Shown: positions 7,880 to 17,773, counted from the stretch's first letter. The stretch: DNA of 64,000 nt from Comamonas serinivorans (GCF_002158865.1 NZ_CP021455.1:4154001-4218000); one strand, 5' to 3'. Program-made: numbers and translations. Notes: a model not told the origin generated them from the sequence alone.

Positions 7880-10800
7880 TCAGGACCCGATCCGGCGTTG
7901 CAGCGGTTTGCGCTGCCACGACACGGCCCAGACCAAGACCCCCAGCAGGATCAGCAGGCCCTTGAGGTCCAGGCCAGGCACCGGCATCACGGCCGACGGC
8001 CCGGCGTTGACGGTGGCGCCCGACGGGTTGTTGCCCGCCGATGGATCGACGCCCCCGTCGCGGTCGTTGGCGGCGCCTGTGCCGCCAGTCACCGGGATGC
8101 CCTCGCTGCCCACGGGCACCGTGAAGCTGACAGTGCAGGTCAGGCTGCCACCGGGCGCGAGCTGGGTTGGTGCACCGCAGATCGGGACAGGGCTGCCCGG
8201 CAGGCTGCCGGCATTGGGCACGCTGCAGAAGGCCTGGTCGGCCACGGCGCTGCCGACGTTGGTGCAGGTGACGGTGCACTGCACCACTCCCCCGTAGGTG
8301 GGCGACGCCGGCAAACACGTGGTCGCGCTGGTCATGTCCGTCTGCATGGCCAGGGCAAACAGGTTGCCGGTCGAGCCGGTGGTCGGCACGGTGAGGGCGA
8401 TGGTCAAGGCGTCCACGCTGCCGGCCACGCCGGTGTCGAGCGGCCCCTGGCTTGCAGGATCACCGGTCTGGCCCGTCTGCGTGTACCGGGCCTGGTGGCC
8501 GGCGGGCGGCACGGCCACCAGGCTGCAGGACGCCTGGGCGGGCACGGCCGCGAAGCTGAAGTGGCCGCTGCTGTCCGTGAGGGTGGTGAGGGGGCCGATC
8601 TCCGGTGCGGTACAGGTCAAGGTCACCGTGTGCACGGCGACGCCCGGGTCGATGGCCGCGCCGTCATCCTGGGTGTTGGGCGACGTGGCGGACTCGACAT
8701 AGACGCGGCCGGACACCTCGACCAGTTGCTCGATCACGGTCGCGGCACAGGCCCGGGTGGCGTCCGCCGCGCACGCGTTCTCGACGAGGGGCGGCTGGAA
8801 GCCGGCTGGCGGATTGGTCAGGCCCACCGAGTTGATCAGCGCCGTGTTGAGCGCCGCCGTGTCGGCCGCGGTCCCGGTCACCGTCAGGGTTCTGCTGCTG
8901 TTCGCCGCCACATCGATCACCCAGCCGATCTGGCCACCGGCCGCTGCACCGTCGTGCACGCCGCCATCGCTGGCCGACGCGAACACCAAGTCGGCCGGCA
9001 GCGCATCGGACACGGCCACCCCAATGGCCGGCAAGGGCCCGGCGTTGTGAACGGTGACGGTGTAGGTCAAGGTGTCGCCCCGGGCCGCCCGGGCGCGATC
9101 GACGACTTTGCCGATCGTGAGCTGGCTGTCGTCCGTGCCGCGCAGGCCGACCGGTCGGCCATCCACGGGCAGCATGCGGTCACCGCTGGAGTAGGCCGCC
9201 ACGGCGGCGGCGTTGTTGTAGGCCATCTGGCCGCGGCTCACCCCCGCGATCGTGACGTTGAACTCTACCGCAAAGGCGCTGCCCGCGTTGTAGACCTGCG
9301 AGGACGTGACCTTGAGCGCCTTGACGCCGGCCGGGCCACCCGCGACCGCCGCGGGGTTGCTGACCCAGTCGTTCACGCACCCCGCAGGCTGTGCGGGGTA
9401 GACGTCGGCGCGGCAGGCGTTGGCCGAACCCGAGTATTCGACCGTCACCCCCGAGGGCAGCGGCGTGACCATGCCGGCGAACACCACCGGGAATGCGCTG
9501 TTGCGTGGCACGTTGCTGGCCGTGCGCAAGTCCCCCAGGCCAGGCAGGACGTCATAGAACACGACGTTTTGCAATGGCGTGCCACCCGTGTTGGTCCAGC
9601 GCACGCGATACCGGGCACTGCCCCCGGTGAGCGAGACGTTGCCGGGATCGCCGAAGTTGCGGTAGACGGCATCCAGGTTGCCGCGCACCTGCTTGTCGAT
9701 GTCGAAAGCCCCGGCGCCGGTGCCGGGTCGTGCCACGCTGATGGTGTGCTGGCAATGCGCCGTCGCGGGCCCGTAGCCGCTTTCGTTCAGCGGGTCGGTC
9801 GGGCTGTAGACGTTGACCGTGTTGGTCAGGTGGCGGCAGGTGGTGGACAGGTTGTCGAGCTCGGGCGCAAAAATCCGGCCCGTGTTCTCATAGCTGCCGG
9901 CCTGCACCTGCGTGTGCAGGTAGAGCGGCGTCACGCCGCCAGATGTCGGGCCCGGCGTGCCGGGCGGGCGGGTGGCCAGGTCGGTCAACACCGAAAACTC
10001 GCCAATCCCCAATGGAAACGTGGGGCCGGGCGACGGCGAGCCCGGGCGGTTGGGCGGGATGACGATGCGGATCAGCTGCCGCCCGGTGCCGAGGTGGTTG
10101 TCGATCACGGTCCAGGGCACCTCCAGGCTGTGCACCAGGACCGAGCCTGTGCCGCGGTTGATCCGGACGCGGATCGTCGGCTGGAAGGCACTCGCCGGAT
10201 CCGCCGGATTCGTGCGGTAGAAATCCGGCACCGTCATGCCCTGCGGCAACAAATCGGTGATGACGATCTCGCTGTCAATCGGCTCCACGGACAGCACGGA
10301 CGCGTTCAGGCTCAGTCCCGTGTAAGGGCCGCCATTGGCACCCGTCGGGTCATGCAGCCCAATAGGGCTGACCGTCGCCGATCCCCCGGTGAAGCTCTTG
10401 AGGATGCCAATCTGTTTGACCGGTCGTTGCACGGCGAAATTCGCCGTTTCGTGAACCGCTTGGTAACGCGCCGTCGTCTCATCCCGCCAGAACGACCGCA
10501 AGTACGCCCGGTTCAACACCGTCAGCCGGTTGAAGCCCCCCGCATTGGGCAGCAGCCGGCTTTCCACCTGGGCATCCGCATAGCCAAAAATCCACGACTG
10601 GTATTGAACGCCCAAGGTGGACAGCTCGGGAAACGGCGCAATCGCCGGGTGCCGGGGGTAGACGATCATGGCCACCCGGCCCACCAGGCTGGCGGGAATC
10701 GGGAAATCCATGTCCACCCCTGCTCCTGCCGGATTGCTGCTGTCGACCGGCACTTGTGAGCCATCCGTCAGCACGGCGATGGGACGCCAGCCATTGGCAT

Positions 10801-12199
10801 ACGCCGCGGCGTAGCCGTATGCCGGATACCCCGCGATGGCGCGTGGCCGGACGGTGAACGCTTCGGGATGGAAGGCGGGGCTGGTGCACAGGTTGCCGTA
10901 AGGACTGGCGGCCAAGTTGGCCATCGGCAGCGACGAAAAACGCCCGATCGTGCTGTCGTAGTTGCTGAGGCAGGGCATGGGGTCATACACCTCAGGCTGA
11001 TAACCGAGCGGCAGATTCGCCATGCTGGTGGTGATGACGTAGTTGGCCTCTGAGCTGTTGTTGCCGCTGCTGGGCGGGGAGGCGTTCCAGTTTCCGGGGT
11101 AGGTGTAGTTGGGCAACCCGGGATACGGCGCCGTGGCCGTTTTGCTGATGATGTTGCCCACCGGTGGCGGGTCGACATAGGCCGTCAGGCTGGATGTTGC
11201 ATTTTTCGTGTCGCTGGCGGCACTGTCGATCGCGCTGTACGTGGCCCCGACGGTGTTGCTGATGAGGCCGGAAGGCGACGGCACCACCGGCACGGCAGGC
11301 AACTCGGTGCCATCGTTGATGCGCGCGGTGATGGTGTAGAAATTCGTTGCATTGACCGTGATGCCGGCCCCCGGATCAGGGGCTTGGCACTGGGCCGGGA
11401 AGGGCGAATTGAGCGGATGCGTGGCGGCAGGCGGCACCGATGCATTCCAGGTCACGGTACGGGCAACCGGGTCGTACTGCCCGGGGGGATTGGAGGACAC
11501 GTAGGTGACGGTGGGGGGCAACACATCCACCAGCCGGAACTCATCGAGGTACAGGTCCCCGAACGTGGTGCCCCGGATGTCGCAGTAAGCGGCGATCCGA
11601 AACGTGACGGTGTCGCCAATGCGGGCCACCGTGCCCGTCACATTGCCGTTGGTGGTCTTGACCAGCTGAAACAGCAGCGAGGCTGTGGCCGTGGAGGTTC
11701 TCGTTTCCGACACCACGGGGCTGATGTTGGCGCCCGTCATGCTGGCCTGGATGGACCAGCTGGTGTTGTTCGGCGTGGTGTTGTTGGGCGGCGTCAGGGT
11801 GAGCAAAAAAGCGATCGACGACCCGGTGGTGTTCACCGACGGCGGGAGTGTCACCACCAGATTGCCGCCCACATAGGCAGTGGAACTGCCTGACGGCAAC
11901 CCGGAGAAGGTTCGGGGCCAATTCGCCACCGTGGCCGACACCGGGATGGTGATGACCAAGCCATTGCAACTCAAATCGCTGCTGCCGCCCTGGCTGCAGG
12001 TGAAATTGATGGAATAGGTGAACGGTCGACCGGACTCCTGGGTCGCCGGCGTGGTCTGCTGGACCGCGATGGCACCGACCGCCGCGTGCGCCCAGCCACT
12101 GCTCGCCAGCAGCCCGATGAGCACAGCTGACCGGAATGCCCGGGCGCTGAGAAGGATGTGGGCCCAAGCACGGGCTACCCAGACGTCGTTCATGCGCAT
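7880..12199 (-). CDS. Giant DUF11-type surface protein with C-terminal membrane anchor
   Basis: This secreted protein of about 1439 aa is likely displayed at the cell surface. A signal peptide is visible near the N-terminus (hydrophobic LIGLLASSGWAHAA). Most of the chain is beta-sandwich repeats. At least two are DUF11-like, with DTLTYTVTVHNAGPLPAIGV as the clearest and SARYRVRWTNTGGTPLQNVV as another. A carboxypeptidase-like/SdrD-B module (VSGRVYVESATSPNTQDDG) lies near residue 1240. The C-terminus has PVPGLDLKGLLILLG, a hydrophobic helix and basic SWQRKPLQRR, which resembles a degenerate IPTL-CTERM sorting tail. No exosortase or archaeosortase is visible in the window. The start is uncertain between two in-frame ATGs after an AAGGAG site (12199 or 12193). 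Cys pairs are frequent in the last 300 residues. Adhesin or sheath function is inference. Confidence 0.82.
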   Translation of the reverse strand: MRMNDVWVARAWAHILLSARAFRSAVLIGLLASSGWAHAAVGAIAVQQTTPATQESGRPFTYSINFTCSQGGSSDLSCNGLVITIPVSATVANWPRTFSGLPSGSSTAYVGGNLVVTLPPSVNTTGSSIAFLLTLTPPNNTTPNNTSWSIQASMTGANISPVVSETRTSTATASLLFQLVKTTNGNVTGTVARIGDTVTFRIAAYCDIRGTTFGDLYLDEFRLVDVLPPTVTYVSSNPPGQYDPVARTVTWNASVPPAATHPLNSPFPAQCQAPDPGAGITVNATNFYTITARINDGTELPAVPVVPSPSGLISNTVGATYSAIDSAASDTKNATSSLTAYVDPPPVGNIISKTATAPYPGLPNYTYPGNWNASPPSSGNNSSEANYVITTSMANLPLGYQPEVYDPMPCLSNYDSTIGRFSSLPMANLAASPYGNLCTSPAFHPEAFTVRPRAIAGYPAYGYAAAYANGWRPIAVLTDGSQVPVDSSNPAGAGVDMDFPIPASLVGRVAMIVYPRHPAIAPFPELSTLGVQYQSWIFGYADAQVESRLLPNAGGFNRLTVLNRAYLRSFWRDETTARYQAVHETANFAVQRPVKQIGILKSFTGGSATVSPIGLHDPTGANGGPYTGLSLNASVLSVEPIDSEIVITDLLPQGMTVPDFYRTNPADPASAFQPTIRVRINRGTGSVLVHSLEVPWTVIDNHLGTGRQLIRIVIPPNRPGSPSPGPTFPLGIGEFSVLTDLATRPPGTPGPTSGGVTPLYLHTQVQAGSYENTGRIFAPELDNLSTTCRHLTNTVNVYSPTDPLNESGYGPATAHCQHTISVARPGTGAGAFDIDKQVRGNLDAVYRNFGDPGNVSLTGGSARYRVRWTNTGGTPLQNVVFYDVLPGLGDLRTASNVPRNSAFPVVFAGMVTPLPSGVTVEYSGSANACRADVYPAQPAGCVNDWVSNPAAVAGGPAGVKALKVTSSQVYNAGSAFAVEFNVTIAGVSRGQMAYNNAAAVAAYSSGDRMLPVDGRPVGLRGTDDSQLTIGKVVDRARAARGDTLTYTVTVHNAGPLPAIGVAVSDALPADLVFASASDGGVHDGAAAGGQIGWVIDVAANSSRTLTVTGTAADTAALNTALINSVGLTNPPAGFQPPLVENACAADATRACAATVIEQLVEVSGRVYVESATSPNTQDDGAAIDPGVAVHTVTLTCTAPEIGPLTTLTDSSGHFSFAAVPAQASCSLVAVPPAGHQARYTQTGQTGDPASQGPLDTGVAGSVDALTIALTVPTTGSTGNLFALAMQTDMTSATTCLPASPTYGGVVQCTVTCTNVGSAVADQAFCSVPNAGSLPGSPVPICGAPTQLAPGGSLTCTVSFTVPVGSEGIPVTGGTGAANDRDGGVDPSAGNNPSGATVNAGPSAVMPVPGLDLKGLLILLGVLVWAVSWQRKPLQRRIGS

Positions 12200-12644
12200 G
12201 CGCTCCTTCTCGCCGGTTGAAGGCAACCTGACCCGACGCGTCAGGCGACGGGGTCAGATGCGGGGCGCCGCGTCGGCCTCACGCAGTGCAGCGCCGGCGG
12301 CTGGCGCACTATACAGATGGTTACGCTTACTCACAAGGTGCTATTTCCACCAACCTCGTGGGCCACCCAGGGCGTCGGGACGGATCGGGCCATGCCCCGA
12401 ACTGGGAAGGCGCCCGTGCCGCCGCCTGGACGGACACGGGCATTCGGTCATCCCATGGCGGCCACGGCGCTGCGGCAGACCTGCGCGGACGGGCGCCACA
12501 TCCGCATGGCAGTGTGTAGAACCCGCCCTGCCGACGCCGCCGGCCATCTACGGCACCGGCTTGAGGGTGCACGGGAGGTGATGCTCGCCGGGCCACCTGG
12601 ACGCGTCAGGCCACTCGCATCACCCGCAACGGCCTCATCGGGCT
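12200..12644. other. Intergenic region, no gene recognised
   Basis: This 445-nt stretch lies between the DUF11 gene start and the end of methyltransferase 1, both on the minus strand. It should contain the promoter of the DUF11 gene. A locally AT-richer patch at about 12305–12350 is the likeliest promoter zone. No 46-bp element is present, and the short frames on both strands are low-complexity arginine/alanine shadows. Confidence 0.4.
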
Positions 12645-13544
12645 TCACTCAGCGGGCTTGCGCAGCACCCAGGCGTCCTGGTGGTGCCAGAACCACTGCG
12701 GGGCAAAGTGCGTGAACACCGCCTCGCCGAAAGCGGCCGCCACCTCGCCACGCACAAAGGCTTCGGAGGTGAACGCCGTACCGTACTCCTGCGCGTCGAT
12801 CGCGTTGGACTCGCTGGATGCGGCAAAGAAAAAGCCCGAGGCGTCCAGCGACACGTTCGCGCGCTGAACCGCTTCCTGGCCATGGGTGGTGAACACCAGC
12901 AGGCCGCCGGGCGCCACGGCGTCCCACAGGCGCACCAGCCAGCGCGTCCAGCTCGAGCGTGGCAGGTGCGAAAACAGCGACAGCACGAACACCAGCGCGT
13001 AGGAGCGCGGCCACTCCACGTCTTCGGGCACCGCGTGCGACGCCAGGCCCTGCACGCCGAACGCCTGCTGGGCAAAGCTCACGGCATCACCTACCACGTC
13101 GGACACCGTGACACGCTCGGCCCCCAGGACCTTGACCAGGTGGCGCGTGAAACGCCCGTGGCCGCTGGCGAACTCCAGCACCGAGGGGCTGCGCAACAGG
13201 GGCTGATCCACCTGCTCCAGCAGCACCATCAGCTCGCTCAGCGTGCGCCAGCCATCGGCCAGGTAGTCGCGAATCGGGTTGATGGAGGTCGGATGACCCG
13301 CGAAGAAATGGAAGATGTCGTCGGCGGGCGAGATGGCGCAGTTCAGCCCCATCATCGCCCCGAAGGCTTCGGGCAGGCCGTGCGCTTCGATGAGGTTGTG
13401 GGCCCGCAGCCGCGTGGCCGGCACGTCGCGCGCGGCGCGCAGCAGGGCATTGGCCGCCTCGGCATGGCCGCCGGCCAGGGCTTGTTGCCCCAGGGTCAGC
13501 AGCTGCTCAGCCTGCGCAAGGGGTGTGGAATCGATGGTGCTCAT
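12645..13544 (-). CDS. Class I SAM-dependent methyltransferase (paralogue 1)
   Basis: This 299-aa cytoplasmic methyltransferase has motif I SVLEFASGHGRFTRHL, a DVVGDA acidic loop, LVFVLSLFSHLP and the post-IV segment WDAVAPGGLLVFTTHG. Residues 1-60 form a helical, TPR-like lead with an AAN-A-LLRAAR pattern. It is closely similar along its whole length to the gene at 13706–14625, so the two look like a tandem duplication. It lies downstream of wzm1–wzt1–methyltransferase 2 on the same strand, separated by 161 nt containing a 46-bp element. The ATG has no clear Shine-Dalgarno site. A glycan-methylating role is inferred from context; the acceptor is unknown. Confidence 0.85.
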   Translation of the reverse strand: MSTIDSTPLAQAEQLLTLGQQALAGGHAEAANALLRAARDVPATRLRAHNLIEAHGLPEAFGAMMGLNCAISPADDIFHFFAGHPTSINPIRDYLADGWRTLSELMVLLEQVDQPLLRSPSVLEFASGHGRFTRHLVKVLGAERVTVSDVVGDAVSFAQQAFGVQGLASHAVPEDVEWPRSYALVFVLSLFSHLPRSSWTRWLVRLWDAVAPGGLLVFTTHGQEAVQRANVSLDASGFFFAASSESNAIDAQEYGTAFTSEAFVRGEVAAAFGEAVFTHFAPQWFWHHQDAWVLRKPAE

Positions 13545-13554
13545 GGTGAGGAAA

Positions 13555-13608
13555 TGGGGTATCAGCCGATGGCCGCCTTCAAATCAACGGAAACCCGCCC
13601 ATACCCTA
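13555..13608. repeat. 46-bp symmetric element, copy 4
   Basis: The core is 13559–13604, 46 nt. Outer flanks are GGGGTAT/ATACCCT; the centre is CGCC…AACG. It ends only 10 nt upstream of the methyltransferase 1 start codon, between the two paralogous methyltransferase genes, occupying the place where a ribosome-binding site would be expected. Confidence 0.85.
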
Positions 13609-13705
13609 TGCATGGATAGGCTTGATGGAGACGAACGCGGCACGCAGGCGATGCCGGCCTTGCGGCACGCGGCTGGCACACGTCTTGGGCACGCGCACCG
13701 GCGAT

Positions 13706-14625
13706 TCAGGGCCGGTGCAGCACCAGCGCATCCTGGTGCGACCAGAACCACGCCGGCTCCAGGTCCACCCGCAGCGGCTGAGGGCTGAGCTCGGCCACGC
13801 GGGCCAGGACGAACTCGCGCGTGGTGTAGGTGGTGCCGTACTCCTGCGCGTCGATGGCGTGCGACTCGCTCTCGGCATGGAAGTGGAAGCCCTCGGCATC
13901 GGTCTGCACGCCGGCCCGTGCGGCCGCGAACTCGCCATGCGTGGTGACCACCAGCACGCCACCGGGCGCCACCGCGTCCCAGATTTTGGCCAGCCACGGT
14001 TGCCAGGTGGCACGCGGCAGGTGGCTGAACAGCGAGAGCACGAACACCAGGTCGTAACGCCGCGGCCACTGCAACTGCGCCGGGTCGGCGGTGGACATCA
14101 GGCCCTGCACCCCGAACTGCTGCGTGGCAAAGGCCACGGCGCCGGGCACGACATCGGACACGGTGATGCGCTCGGCCCCCAGCGCCTTGACCAGATGGCG
14201 CGTGAAACGCCCATGGCCGCTGGCGAACTCCAGCACCTGGGCCAGGCCGGTCAAGGGCCGGCCGCTGCGCTCCAGCAGCAGCAGCAGCTCGCTCAGCGTG
14301 CGCCAGCCATCGGCCAGGTAGTCGCGCATGGGGCTGGACCAGGTGCCATGGCCGTTGAAGAACCCGAACACGTCGTCCTGCGGGTCGATGTGGGCATCCA
14401 ACCCCATCCAGGGCGCAAACGCGCCCAGCAAACCGTGCGTCTCGATCAGGTTGTACGCCGCCAGCTGGGTGGCCGGCGACAGCGCCGCCTGCCGCAGCGC
14501 CGTGGCGGCACCATCGGCATCACCAGCGGCCAGCAGGGCCTGGCCGCGCGCCAGCGCCGTCCGCGCCGCCTCGTCCGGCAACGGGCCCGCGGCCGTCACA
14601 TCCAGCAATTCCTTGATTCCCACAT
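13706..14625 (-). CDS. Class I SAM-dependent methyltransferase (paralogue 2), coupled to wzt
   Basis: This 306-aa methyltransferase parallels paralogue 1: QVLEFASGHGRFTRHL (motif I), SDVVPGAV, YDLVFVLSLFSHLP and WDAVAPGGVLVVTTHG. The N-terminus has a helical repeat-like region. The ATG at 14625 directly follows the Wzt stop codon (TGAATG) and is preceded by GGAGCTGA, so translation is coupled to the exporter ATPase. In systems such as E. coli O9a a methyltransferase caps the O-chain end that the Wzt C-terminal domain reads; the coupling here suggests the same job, which is inference. Confidence 0.87.
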
Positions 14626-15906
14626 TCAGCTCCAGTGATGGGGCAGCCGCACCAGCCCCGGCATCAGCCCCGGCGACACCACGCGGATGACCGTGTACTT
14701 GAACCACAGGTCGTCGGTCGCCAGGCCGCTCTCGTCAAACAAAAACACGCTGAGCTCGTAGTCGCCGCTGTGCAGGGGCAGTTGCGGAAAGCTCAGCACC
14801 GAGCGCCACAGGTTGTCGCCCAGCGAGACCGGCGCGGCGCCCTCCTCGTGCGTGGCCAGCGAGGTGATGCCCACGCCTTTTTCTTGCTCGATCATGAAAC
14901 CGATGTTGGGTCGCTCGCCATCCTTGCCCCGCACCGTGATGGTGGCCACCAGGTCCGGGCTGTCCAGCAACGCCGGCTTGCCCGGCACCAGGTTGGCGAT
15001 CTCGCACGACAGGATCATGGCCGAGGTCGGCCCCCGCTCGTAGGGCAGCGCCGGCGTCGGTGCCGCGGGCTCGTCGCCGCTCGCCCCATCGCGCACGCCC
15101 GCTTCCGATTCGGCTTCCGCCTGGCCCAGCAGGCGCGAGTGCTTCTCGTACGCCCCCATCACCGCTTCCGTGGGGCCGAACTCGCGCACCTGGCCGCCCT
15201 GCAACCACAAGGTCACGTCGCACAGGCTGCGCACGTGGTAGGGGCTGTGCGAGCAGAACAAGATGGTGCAGCCGTTCTCGCGGAAGGCGCTGATGCGCTC
15301 GATGCACTTCTTCTGAAAATGCTGGTCCCCCACGGCCAGCGCCTCGTCGATGATGAGCAGGTCCGGCTCCACCGCCGTCACCAGCGCAAAGGCCAGGCGC
15401 ACCACCATGCCCGACGAGTAGGTTTTCACCGGCCGGTTCATGGCTTGGCCCAGGCCCGCGAATTCGACGATGGAGGCCTCGAGCCGGCTCATGGCCTCGT
15501 GGTCGATCCCGATCATGCTGCCGGCGAAGTAGAGGTTGTCGCGCCCCGTGAAGTCGGGGTGGAACCCCGCACCCAGCTCGAGGATGGCCGTCACCCGGCC
15601 CACGCGCTCCAGCTCGCCCGCATTCGGCTGCAACGTGCCGGCCAGCAACTTGAGCAGCGTGCTCTTGCCCGCGCCGTTGTCGCCGATCACGCCAATGCAC
15701 TGCCCACGCCGCAGCTCGAAGCTCACGTCGCGCAGGGCCCAGTGGCTGCGGTGCGTGGCCCGGCCGGTCAGCAGCCCCTTCAGGCGCTGGCGCGGCGAGT
15801 CGTACAGCTTGTATTCCTTGCCCAGGCCCCGTGCACGCAGCACCACGCGGTCGGCCGCGCCTGCGTCGGCGGCATCGGGCGCCCCGGTCTTGCCCGCCTC
15901 GCTCAT
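14626..15906 (-). CDS. wzt: Polysaccharide ABC exporter ATPase with Wzt C-terminal domain (system 1)
   Basis: This 426-aa ATPase drives export of an undecaprenyl-linked glycan through the inner membrane with the adjacent permease. The nucleotide-binding domain (about 25-260) shows Walker A GDNGAGKST, signature TYSSGMVVRLAFAL, Walker B LLIIDEALAVGD and a switch histidine in FCSHSPYHV. A linker at about 265-295 is followed by a beta-rich carbohydrate-binding Wzt_C-type domain (about 295-426), which in relatives binds the modified chain end. The start overlaps the permease stop by ATGA, and the stop abuts methyltransferase 2. A second, distinct Wzt lies at 35762–37198. Confidence 0.93.
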   Translation of the reverse strand: MSEAGKTGAPDAADAGAADRVVLRARGLGKEYKLYDSPRQRLKGLLTGRATHRSHWALRDVSFELRRGQCIGVIGDNGAGKSTLLKLLAGTLQPNAGELERVGRVTAILELGAGFHPDFTGRDNLYFAGSMIGIDHEAMSRLEASIVEFAGLGQAMNRPVKTYSSGMVVRLAFALVTAVEPDLLIIDEALAVGDQHFQKKCIERISAFRENGCTILFCSHSPYHVRSLCDVTLWLQGGQVREFGPTEAVMGAYEKHSRLLGQAEAESEAGVRDGASGDEPAAPTPALPYERGPTSAMILSCEIANLVPGKPALLDSPDLVATITVRGKDGERPNIGFMIEQEKGVGITSLATHEEGAAPVSLGDNLWRSVLSFPQLPLHSGDYELSVFLFDESGLATDDLWFKYTVIRVVSPGLMPGLVRLPHHWS

Positions 15907-16736
15907 AACCAATCCACCAGTTGATCGCGGCTGCGGCGCAGCGCCAGGTTCAGCAGCACCGCGGCCACCACCAGCCACACCGCCATGGCCAACCAGACCG
16001 ACGGCGATGGCCATTGCCCCTGCAGCAGCACCGCTTGGTAGCCCAGCACCCAGGCCGTCATGGGGTTGAGCCACAGCAGCCAGCGCCAGCGCTCGGGAAA
16101 CAGGGTCAGCGGAAACAGGATGGGGGCGGCAAACACACCGATCGAGAACACAAACGCCACGATCTGCTGCACATCGCGCAGGGCCGCCATCAAAATGGCC
16201 AGCAGGTAACCCAGCAACCAGGCCAGCACCACCTGCAGCAGCACCAGCGGCAGCATGGCCAGCACCGCCCACGCCCCCTGGTGCTTGGGCCAGTAGGCCA
16301 GCACCAGCGCCAGCATCAAGGGCGCGTAGACCAGCGCGCTGGCCAGCACCGCGCGCGTCGGAAACAGCGCGGGTGGCAAGGGGTTTTTCTGCAGGATGCC
16401 GCCCGCCTCGACCAGCGAGCCCATGCCCCGCTGAACCGCCTCGGAAAACGCCATCCAGGCCAGCATGCCCACGATGAGGAAGGTGCCCACGCGATCCGTC
16501 GGCGCGTTTTCGCCCATGCGCATGGCAAACACCACGTCGAACACCAGGTAGTAGGCCGCGATGCTGAGCAGCGGTTGCACCCAGGCCCACAGCATGCCGC
16601 CGGCAGAGCCGGCGAAGCGCGCTGCGATTTCACGGCGCGTGAGCACCGTCAACAGACCGCGCAGACGCCACAGCGTGCGCAGGTCATCGAACACCGAAAA
16701 CTTCATGTGACGAGCACTTGCGGTGCCCTCAGACAT
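15903..16736 (-). CDS. wzm: Polysaccharide ABC exporter permease (system 1)
   Basis: This 277-aa ABC2-type permease has about six membrane helices. It has the amphipathic N-terminal lead typical of Wzm/KpsM/TagG (LTRREIAARFAGSAGGMLWAW) and a conserved NPMTAWVLGYQAVLL segment in the C-terminal half. It pairs with the overlapping ATPase gene downstream. It follows the peptidyl-prolyl isomerase gene by 56 nt on the same strand, so the two may be co-transcribed. Capsule or O-antigen cannot be told apart from this sequence alone; the Wzt_C domain favours O-antigen. Confidence 0.92.
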   Translation of the reverse strand: MSEGTASARHMKFSVFDDLRTLWRLRGLLTVLTRREIAARFAGSAGGMLWAWVQPLLSIAAYYLVFDVVFAMRMGENAPTDRVGTFLIVGMLAWMAFSEAVQRGMGSLVEAGGILQKNPLPPALFPTRAVLASALVYAPLMLALVLAYWPKHQGAWAVLAMLPLVLLQVVLAWLLGYLLAILMAALRDVQQIVAFVFSIGVFAAPILFPLTLFPERWRWLLWLNPMTAWVLGYQAVLLQGQWPSPSVWLAMAVWLVVAAVLLNLALRRSRDQLVDWL

Positions 16737-16792
16737 GAGGACACGCCAAACAACGAGACACCCCCTTGCCGCAACGCGCCAAGGGGGTCGGG

Positions 16793-17773
16793 TCAGGAGC
16801 GTGCCGCAGCAGCCACCCGCTGAAGATTATCGTCGTTCAGGCGCACCGACTCGCCAGCCTGCTGCCAGAGGCGGGCACGCACCTCTTGATTGCGGCGCTC
16901 GAATACCTGGTGCCGCATCACCTCCGTGGCTTCGGCCTCGGTGGCTGCACGCTCAACGCGCACCTCTTCAAGCTCGACGATGTGGTAGCCAAACTCGGTG
17001 CGAAACACCGGGCTGCGTTGCCCAGGCTGTTGCAGGCTGGCAACGGCTGCCAGGAATTCAGGCACGTAGCTTTTGCCCTCCAACCAGCCCAGCTCCCCAC
17101 CCAGCACTGCCGACGGGGCATCCTGCGACTGTGTCTTGGCCAAGGCAGCGAAGTCTGCACCGTCTTCCAGCTGTTTCAACAGGGTCTGGGCGCGCGCCTC
17201 CACCTCAGCGTCTGGCCCTTGGCGCGCATTCAACAGGATGTGGCGCACCCGTTTGTCCGCCGGCCAGCGGAAGTTCGCGGGATTGGCTTTCATGGACGTG
17301 CGGGCCAGCTTGGTCAGCGTGGCGTCGTCCGGCATGGCTTGCCGCACTTGGTGCTGCATGTATTGCTCAGCCCAGAAGCGGGTGCGCGTCACCTCGCTCG
17401 GGGCCGCGCCTTCTGGCTCTTTCACCTCCAACTTGGCTGAGCGTGCACGCTCAGCCAGCCACTTGTTGCGATACACGCTGGTGGCCACCTGGCCCAGGCG
17501 CTCATCCGATTGCGTCACAGAGGCTTGCGCCTCGGCGGGCACGGTTTCGCGCAATGAGGTGAGCACCTCGCCCAGCGTCACCGTGCCGGCTGGGCCCGTT
17601 GCCAAAGCCAGTTGAGGGTCCAACTGCAGCACACCCGCAGAGACCTGCAAGGGTACCGCCGCAGCAGCCTGTGCCGAAACAGGTAGCGCGGGCGCTTGAG
17701 CCTGCGCCCCCAGGCTCACCAGAGCCAAACCGATCAAGCCCACTCGAAATGATTCAACTGCACAACGCACCAT
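16793..17773 (-). CDS. Periplasmic parvulin-type peptidyl-prolyl cis-trans isomerase
   Basis: This 326-aa protein has a signal peptide (LIGLALVSLGAQAQA), an alpha-helical chaperone-like N-terminal region (about 60-150) and a parvulin domain. The domain starts at VRHILLNARQ (about residue 165) and runs through GGELGWLEGKSYVPEF and FGYHIVELEEV to about residue 265. The layout matches SurA/PrsA/PpiC-like foldases that assist secreted proteins in the periplasm. It sits between the surface-layer-like gene and the wzm/wzt genes. Help in folding the type II secreted surface protein is a reasonable inference. The catalytic pattern looks intact. Confidence 0.88.
   Translation of the reverse strand: MVRCAVESFRVGLIGLALVSLGAQAQAPALPVSAQAAAAVPLQVSAGVLQLDPQLALATGPAGTVTLGEVLTSLRETVPAEAQASVTQSDERLGQVATSVYRNKWLAERARSAKLEVKEPEGAAPSEVTRTRFWAEQYMQHQVRQAMPDDATLTKLARTSMKANPANFRWPADKRVRHILLNARQGPDAEVEARAQTLLKQLEDGADFAALAKTQSQDAPSAVLGGELGWLEGKSYVPEFLAAVASLQQPGQRSPVFRTEFGYHIVELEEVRVERAATEAEATEVMRHQVFERRNQEVRARLWQQAGESVRLNDDNLQRVAAAARS

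Noticed and set aside
7784..10759. Plus-strand frame of 991 codons antisense to the DUF11 gene
   Set aside because: His/Arg/Gly-rich with no domain; the minus frame has a signal peptide and DUF11 repeats.
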